DNA of 64,000 nucleotides, from assembly GCF_016583645.1 (NCBI RefSeq), contig NZ_NRRL01000008.1:1-64000 (forward strand), given 5' to 3'. This stretch comes from Rhodovibrio sodomensis (GTDB lineage: Bacteria; Pseudomonadota; Alphaproteobacteria; Kiloniellales; Rhodovibrionaceae). The notes beneath the pieces were generated by a model. That model did no database searches and was not told where the DNA came from. It was given only the letters and a program-made list of their open reading frames with translations. Of this stretch, positions 59,354 through 64,000 are shown piece by piece (within the stretch, counting starts at the first letter, position 1; each line of letters starts with the position of its first letter). Made by a program: the position numbers and the translations under genes.

Positions 59354-59449
59354 CGGGAGTTTTACCGAACTGACCGAAAGTCACAAAACACTAGATATAG
59401 CGTCCCGCAGCATCGAAACCACCAGCCGGCAGAAAGAGGTGGCACGCAG

Positions 59450-60244
59450 ATGCACGGCACGATCGGTCCGATGCGGCGGCGATACCGGGCGGTCTTCATC
59501 TCGGACGTGCACTTGGGCACGAAAGGCTGCAAGGCCGAGTTCCTTCTCGATTTCCTCAACTCGATCGACGCCCAGACCATCTATCTGGTGGGCGACATCT
59601 TCGACGGCTGGCGCCTGAAGCGCTCCTGGCATTGGCCGGCGAGCCACAGCGCGGTGGTCCAGACGATCCTCAAGAAGGCGCGCAAGGGCACCCGGGTGAT
59701 CTACGTCCCCGGCAACCACGACGAGGTGCTGCGCGCCTATACCGGCCTGCACTTCTGCGACATCGAGGTGGTCCGCGAGACCGTCCACGTCGGCGCCGAC
59801 GGGACCCGCTATCTGGTGCTGCACGGCGACCAGTTCGACGGCGTGGTCAAGTACGCCAAGTGGCTCGCGCTGCTGGGCGACTGGGCCTACAACCTGATGC
59901 TCGCGGCCAACGAGTGGTTCAACTTCGCCCGGCGCAAGCTGGGCTTCGGCTATTGGTCGCTGTCGGCCTACCTGAAGCACCGGGTCAAGAACGCGGTCCA
60001 GTTCATCGCCAATTACGAGAAGGCGGTCGCCGACGAGGCGCGCCGGAAGAACTGCGACGGCGTGATCTGCGGGCACATCCACCATGCCGAGCATCGCTGG
60101 ATGGAGGGCATCGTCTACCTCAACGACGGCGACTGGGTGGAGAGCTGCACCGCGCTGATCGAGGACCTGGACGGCCGGATGGAAATCCTGAACTGGGCGG
60201 AAGCCAAGGGCGGCGTCCTGCAGATCCCGGCGCAGGCGGCCTAG
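59450..60244 (+). CDS. PlcP-like phospholipase C / LpxH-type metallophosphoesterase
   Basis: This 264-residue calcineurin-type phosphoesterase shows all metal motifs: FISDVHLGTKGCKAEFLLDF near residue 16, YLVGDIFDGWRLKRSWHW, VIYVPGNHDEVLRAYTGLH, LVLHGDQFDGVVKYAKWLAL and GVICGHIHHAEHRWMEGIVY. COG2908 members include LpxH (lipid A) and alphaproteobacterial PlcP, which splits membrane phospholipids to diacylglycerol during phosphate starvation. The glycosyltransferase gene directly downstream (8 bp) favours PlcP, because plcP-agt pairs are known. LpxH-like activity cannot be excluded. ATG is at 59450 (AGAGG upstream); a shorter start at 59471 is possible. Confidence 0.8.
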   Translation: MHGTIGPMRRRYRAVFISDVHLGTKGCKAEFLLDFLNSIDAQTIYLVGDIFDGWRLKRSWHWPASHSAVVQTILKKARKGTRVIYVPGNHDEVLRAYTGLHFCDIEVVRETVHVGADGTRYLVLHGDQFDGVVKYAKWLALLGDWAYNLMLAANEWFNFARRKLGFGYWSLSAYLKHRVKNAVQFIANYEKAVADEARRKNCDGVICGHIHHAEHRWMEGIVYLNDGDWVESCTALIEDLDGRMEILNWAEAKGGVLQIPAQAA

Positions 60245-60252
60245 CGGTTCCC

Positions 60253-61254
60253 ATGCATCTCTGTCTCGTCACCGACGCCTGGTCGCCGCAGGTCAACGGC
60301 GTGGTCCGCACCCTGACGCGCATGGTCGAGGAGGCCCGGGCCAAGGGTCACACCGTGACCGTGATCCATCCCGGCTTGTTCCGGACCTGGCCGTGCCCGA
60401 CCTACCCGGAGATCCGGCTCGCCCTGTTCGCCCGCCGCCGGGTGCGCGAGATGCTGGACGCGGCCCGGCCGGACGCCGTCCACATTGCGACCGAAGCCCC
60501 GCTCGGCTGGGCCGCGCGCGGGCACTGCGTCAAGCGCGGCTGGCCGTTCACCACCTCCTTCCACACCAAGTTTCCGGAGTACGTGAAGGCGCGCACGGGC
60601 CTCCCGCCCGGGCTTGGCTACGCCGTGCTGCGCAGCTTCCACAACAAGGCAGCCGGCGTGATGGTGAACACGCCCACGATGTACCGCGACCTGTCCGCCC
60701 GGGGCATCCGGAACCTGAAGATGTGGTCGCGCGGGGTCGACACGCAGATGTTCCGCCCGGGCGACAAGAGCGCGTTCGACCATCTGCCGCGGCCGGTCTT
60801 CCTCTACGTCGGCCGGGTGGCGGTGGAGAAGAACGTGCGCGATTTCCTGGAACTGGACTTGCCCGGCAGCAAGGCCGTGGTGGGCGACGGACCGATGCTG
60901 CAGACGCTGCGCCAGCGCCACCCCGACGTCGCCTTCACCGGCGCCAAGCACGGCGCGGAGCTGGCGCACCATTACGCCGGCGGCGACGTGTTCGTGTTTC
61001 CCAGCCGCACCGACACCTACGGCCTGGTGATGCTGGAAGCGCTCGCCAGCGGCCTGCCGGTGGCGGCCTATCCGGTGCCGGGACCGAACGACGTGATCAA
61101 CGGCCACGACATCGGCGTGCTGGACGAGGATCTGGGCCGGGCGGCGCGCGCCGCCGCCGAGATCCCGAGCGAGCGCTGCCGGAATTTCGCGCTGGACTAT
61201 TCCTGGACCCGCAGCGCCGAGCAATTCCTGGACAATCTGGCCCCCATCGGCTAG
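60253..61254 (+). CDS. GT4 glycosyltransferase, probably diacylglycerol glycosyltransferase (Agt-like)
   Basis: This 333-residue GT-B enzyme begins LCLVTDAWSPQVNGVVRTL (acceptor-side glycine loop). Its C-domain has VFLYVGRVAVEKNVRDFLEL near residue 180, VVGDGPMLQTL, and the nucleotide-sugar motif FPSRTDTYGLVMLEALASGL near residue 252 with the E-x7-E pair. In plcP-agt operons this enzyme adds a sugar to the diacylglycerol freed by PlcP, giving phosphorus-free glycolipids. Here the ATG is 8 bp after the phosphoesterase stop. Donor sugar is not predictable. It may instead be an SqdX-like or other mannosyltransferase. Confidence 0.82.
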   Translation: MHLCLVTDAWSPQVNGVVRTLTRMVEEARAKGHTVTVIHPGLFRTWPCPTYPEIRLALFARRRVREMLDAARPDAVHIATEAPLGWAARGHCVKRGWPFTTSFHTKFPEYVKARTGLPPGLGYAVLRSFHNKAAGVMVNTPTMYRDLSARGIRNLKMWSRGVDTQMFRPGDKSAFDHLPRPVFLYVGRVAVEKNVRDFLELDLPGSKAVVGDGPMLQTLRQRHPDVAFTGAKHGAELAHHYAGGDVFVFPSRTDTYGLVMLEALASGLPVAAYPVPGPNDVINGHDIGVLDEDLGRAARAAAEIPSERCRNFALDYSWTRSAEQFLDNLAPIG

Positions 61255-61411
61255 AGCGCGGGCGCCGTCGTCGGCCCCCGCGCGGTCAGCCGGAAGGCGT
61301 GTACGTTGCGCGACGCCGGCGGCTGCGGACCCGCCCGCGTGGTCAGCCCACGCGGGCCCGTGCTATCGTACGCGCGCACGCCCGCGAATTCCGGACAGCT
61401 GATCCAGCGCT

Positions 61412-63307
61412 TTGGCCGATTCCACCCTTTCCAGCCTGCCCATCGACGACCGGACCGTCACGCTGGTCAGCCGGCTGGTGCGCACCTATCTGCGCCCGCA
61501 CCTGGGTCGGCTGATCGCCGCGATCGCCTGCATGGTGGTGGCCGCCGGCACGACGGCTGCGTTCACCCAGCTGATGAAGCCGATCATCCAGGAAATCTTC
61601 GTCAACAAGAACCCGGCCATGCTCTGGCCGATCGCGTTCATGACGCTGCTGGTGTTCCTGGCGCGCGGGCTCGCCAGCTACGGCCAGGCGGTGCTGATGA
61701 GCCACATCGGCCTCGCCATCATGGCCCGCATCCAGACCGAGATGTTCCATCGGCTGATGCACACCGAGCTCGGCTTCTTCAACAGCAATTCGCCGGGCCA
61801 GCTGGTGTCGCGCTTCGTCAACGACGTGCAGATGATGCGCAATTCCGTGGCGGAGACGCTGACCGGGCTGGGCAAGCACGCGCTGACCCTGGTCGCGCTG
61901 GTCGGCGTGATGTTCTACGAGGACTGGCTGCTCGCCACCGTCGCGTTCATCGCCTTTCCGACGGCGGTGCTGCCGATCGTCCGGATCGGCAAGAAGATGC
62001 GCAAGGTCTCCGGGCGCACACAGCAGCATCTGGGCGATCTGACCACGACCCTGGACGAGGCGTTCCAGGGCATGCGCTCGGTCAAGGCCTACGGCATGGA
62101 GGAGCGCGAGACCGAGCGCGCCGAATCCTCGATCGGCCGGGTGTTCAAACTGATGCTGAAGGCCGCCCGGGTGCAGAACGTGCTGACCCCGGTGATGGAG
62201 GTGCTGGGCGGGCTGGCGATCGTCGCGGTGCTGATCTACGGCGGCAATCAGGTCATCTCCGGGGAAAAGCAGGCGGGCGCTTTCTTCGCGTTCATCACCG
62301 CCCTGCTGCTCGCCTACGAGCCGCTGAAGCGGCTGGCCAAGCTGAACAACCAGCTGCAGCGCGGCCTGGCCGCCGCGCAGCGGGTGTTCTCCCTGATCGA
62401 CCGGCAGCCCACGCTGCAGGAAAGGCCGGATGCCCGGCCCCTCCGGCTGACCGCCGGCGAGGTCGAGCTGGACGACGTTTCCTTCCGCTACGCCAACACC
62501 GAGGAGAAGGCGCTGCACGGGGTGCGGCTGCGCGCGCCCGCGGGCAAGACCTGCGCCCTGGTCGGCGCCTCGGGCGCGGGCAAGTCGACGGTGTTCAACC
62601 TGATCCCGCGGTTCTACGACGTCGAGGACGGCGCGGTCCGGATCGACGGGCAGGACGTCCGCGACCTGACGGTGGCCTCGCTGCGCAGCCAGCTCGCCGT
62701 GGTCAGCCAGGAAGTCATGCTGTTCGACGCCACGGTGCGCGAGAACATCGCCTACGGCCGCCCCGACGCCAGCGAGCGGGACGTCGTTCAGGCCGCCGAG
62801 GCGAGCGGGGCGGCGGACTTCATCGCCGCACTGCCGGACGGCTACGACACCCATGTCGGCCCGCGCGGGGCGCGCCTGTCCGGCGGTCAGCGCCAGCGCG
62901 TCGCGATCGCCCGGGCGATGCTGAAGGACGCACCGATCCTGCTGCTGGACGAGGCGACCAGCGCGCTCGACACCGAAAGCGAGCGCAAGGTCCAGAACGC
63001 GCTCGCCACGCTGATGCGCGGGCGCACGGCGATCGTGATCGCCCACCGCCTGTCGACCGTGCGCGACGCCGAGGTGATCTACGTCCTGGACAAGGGCCGC
63101 GTCGTCGAGAGCGGCGACCACAACGAACTGCTCGCCAAGCGCGGCGCTTACGCCCGCCTCTACGCCATGCAGTTCGCCACCGACGGCAGCTCCGGCGCGG
63201 GCGGCGCCGCGGCCGAGACCGCCGCCGACGAGACCGCCGCCGACGAGACCGCTGAGCAGGAGAGCGACCCGGCGGCCGCCCCGACCAACAAGACGGCGAG
63301 CGCGTAG
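61412..63307 (+). CDS. msbA: MsbA-like lipid-exporting ABC transporter (fused permease and ATPase)
   Basis: This 631-residue half-transporter has six helices in residues 1-330 (for example LIAAIACMVVAAGTTAAFTQ, TLVALVGVMFYEDWLLATVA) with RIQTEMFHRLMHTELGFFN. The nucleotide-binding domain has Walker A ALVGASGAGKSTVFNLIPRF near residue 385, LSGGQRQRVAIARAMLKD and LLLDEATSALDTES. It likely flips lipid A-core or other lipids as a homodimer. The TTG at 61412 is the best available start but has a weak ribosome binding site. The C-terminal tail has a 15-bp tandem repeat encoding DETAA twice (63220-63260). The acyltransferase gene follows 7 bp later. Confidence 0.9.
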   Translation: MADSTLSSLPIDDRTVTLVSRLVRTYLRPHLGRLIAAIACMVVAAGTTAAFTQLMKPIIQEIFVNKNPAMLWPIAFMTLLVFLARGLASYGQAVLMSHIGLAIMARIQTEMFHRLMHTELGFFNSNSPGQLVSRFVNDVQMMRNSVAETLTGLGKHALTLVALVGVMFYEDWLLATVAFIAFPTAVLPIVRIGKKMRKVSGRTQQHLGDLTTTLDEAFQGMRSVKAYGMEERETERAESSIGRVFKLMLKAARVQNVLTPVMEVLGGLAIVAVLIYGGNQVISGEKQAGAFFAFITALLLAYEPLKRLAKLNNQLQRGLAAAQRVFSLIDRQPTLQERPDARPLRLTAGEVELDDVSFRYANTEEKALHGVRLRAPAGKTCALVGASGAGKSTVFNLIPRFYDVEDGAVRIDGQDVRDLTVASLRSQLAVVSQEVMLFDATVRENIAYGRPDASERDVVQAAEASGAADFIAALPDGYDTHVGPRGARLSGGQRQRVAIARAMLKDAPILLLDEATSALDTESERKVQNALATLMRGRTAIVIAHRLSTVRDAEVIYVLDKGRVVESGDHNELLAKRGAYARLYAMQFATDGSSGAGGAAAETAADETAADETAEQESDPAAAPTNKTASA

Positions 63308-63314
63308 AGGCGAC

Positions 63315-64000
63315 ATGCGGCTGACCAAACGGCTGCTCGACGCGCCCGCGACCCGCCGGACCCTGGCGTTCCTCAGCTTCCTTTACGTCCGGCTGGTCGA
63401 GCGCACCACCCGGTTCGAGATCGACGACAGCCGGCTGCGCGCCCTGGACGCGGACGGCCAGGGCGGGATCGCGACCTTCTGGCATGGCCGGATGATGCTG
63501 CTGCACCGGGCCTGGACGCCGCGGCCGCGCCGGTTTCACATGATGATCTCGAACCACCGCGACGGCGCCCTGATCTCCGAGGCGATCCGTCACATGCGGG
63601 TCGAGACGGTCGGCGCGGACAAGCGCACCGGCGGGCTGAATGCGATCCGGCAAGCGACCAAGCTGGTCCGGCAGGGCGAGTGGATCGGGATCACCCCGGA
63701 CGGTCCCAAGGGCCCGCGGATGCATGCCCGCGGCGGCGCGATCAAGCTGGCGCAGCTGACCGGCCGGCCGATCCTGCCGGTGTCGATCGGGGCGTCGAAG
63801 GTGCGCTTTCTGGGCAGCTGGGACCGATTCATGCTGGCGTTCCCGTTCGGCCGGGCGGAAATCCGGTACGGCGCGCCGGTGCACGTCCCGCGCCACGCGG
63901 ATGGCGCGACCCTGGAGCGCTGCCGCCGACAGCTGGAATCGGAGATGAACCGCCTGACCCGGGAGCTCGACGTCGCCTTCGGCCACCCGCCGATCGCCCC
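63315..64000 (+). CDS. DUF374 lysophospholipid acyltransferase-like protein (cut by window end)
   Basis: The visible 228 residues are nearly a full DUF374 protein: IATFWHGRMMLLHRAW near residue 53, MMISNHRDGALISEAIRHMR with the catalytic-type pattern near residue 75, TVGADKRTGGLNAIRQATKL, and GITPDGPKGPRMHARGGAIK near residue 132. In alphaproteobacteria this gene usually follows msbA-like genes and precedes waaA/lpxK, in lipid A biosynthesis. ATG at 63315 has GAGG upstream. No stop is seen before the window edge. Confidence 0.88.
   Translation, partial: MRLTKRLLDAPATRRTLAFLSFLYVRLVERTTRFEIDDSRLRALDADGQGGIATFWHGRMMLLHRAWTPRPRRFHMMISNHRDGALISEAIRHMRVETVGADKRTGGLNAIRQATKLVRQGEWIGITPDGPKGPRMHARGGAIKLAQLTGRPILPVSIGASKVRFLGSWDRFMLAFPFGRAEIRYGAPVHVPRHADGATLERCRRQLESEMNRLTRELDVAFGHPPIA

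Noticed and set aside
59333..59365. PHO box upstream of the PlcP-like gene
   Set aside because: Only one good half-site (CTGTCAC) is present; the second half at 11-bp spacing is poor. It is kept as an undefined palindrome instead.
61250..61262. A sixth TAGAGC repeat copy at the glycosyltransferase stop
   Set aside because: CTAGAGC is present but no hairpin arm follows; it is probably a chance match.

Overview
The window is chromosomal DNA of very high G+C content with dense, conserved genes. The likely source is an alphaproteobacterium, probably Rhodospirillales-like. Supporting content: hopanoid-type squalene genes (hpnC, hpnE), a complete cbb3 oxidase set with assembly genes, TamA/TamB, MetZ, an EcfG-like sigma factor, a D-glutamate N-acetylation pathway, and a BCCT compatible-solute transporter. 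The genus cannot be fixed from the sequence. No rRNA, tRNA, CRISPR array or prophage was seen.

Layout. 1-2.7 kb: the 5' end of an IS1380-type transposase running off the left edge, then an electrophile-detoxification pair (old yellow enzyme, zinc alcohol dehydrogenase) behind a TetR-type palindrome. 2.9-4.9 kb: acyl-CoA dehydrogenase divergent from a methyltransferase. 4.9-5.3 kb: a gene-free stretch with a 200-bp symmetrical repeat. 5.5-6.7 kb: a GcvT-family gene resembling DMSP demethylase DmdA. 6.8-9 kb: hpnC-hpnE without hpnD. 9.3-12.7 kb: HD hydrolase, methyltransferase-like protein, Crp/Fnr regulator, DUF29 protein. 12.8-16.8 kb: gamma-glutamyltransferase divergent from dgcN-dgcA. 17.1 kb: ferrochelatase. 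18.4-27.6 kb (minus strand): ccoNOQP, ccoGHI, ccoS and a DapA-like aldolase, with a perfect FNR/FixK box upstream of ccoN and a divergent DUF2189 membrane gene. 29-31.5 kb: a two-domain kinase and a lone ECF sigma factor, bracketed by two copies of a hairpin repeat. 31.9-38.4 kb: tamA-tamB. 38.8-44.7 kb: a five-gene peptide-type ABC transporter. 45-48.3 kb: universal stress protein, BCCT transporter, small membrane proteins. 48.4-52 kb: peroxiredoxin, rhodanese, metZ, and a Ca2+/Na+ antiporter. 52.4-55.9 kb: a frameshifted glycosyltransferase, LysR, EamA transporter, MAPEG protein. 56-58 kb: TldE/PmbA-like protein, isoprenylcysteine methyltransferase-like protein. 58.3-64 kb: a lipid region with lipid kinase, PlcP-like phosphoesterase, GT4 glycosyltransferase, MsbA-like exporter and a DUF374 acyltransferase cut by the right edge.

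How the genes fit together. Membrane and envelope functions dominate. The PlcP-like enzyme, the GT4 enzyme and the divergent lipid kinase form a plausible diacylglycerol node: phospholipid to DAG, then DAG to glycolipid or back to phosphatidate. The cbb3 region carries structural, copper-delivery and assembly genes under probable oxygen control. The gamma-glutamyltransferase/dgcN/dgcA trio could release and then catabolise D-glutamate.

The most unusual non-coding signal is a family of hairpin repeats bounded by TAGAGCAA and TTGCTCTA at five loci. At four of them the repeat end itself supplies the TAG stop codon of the neighbouring gene. Other palindromic repeat families lie between genes, and one extends the CcoI C-terminus.
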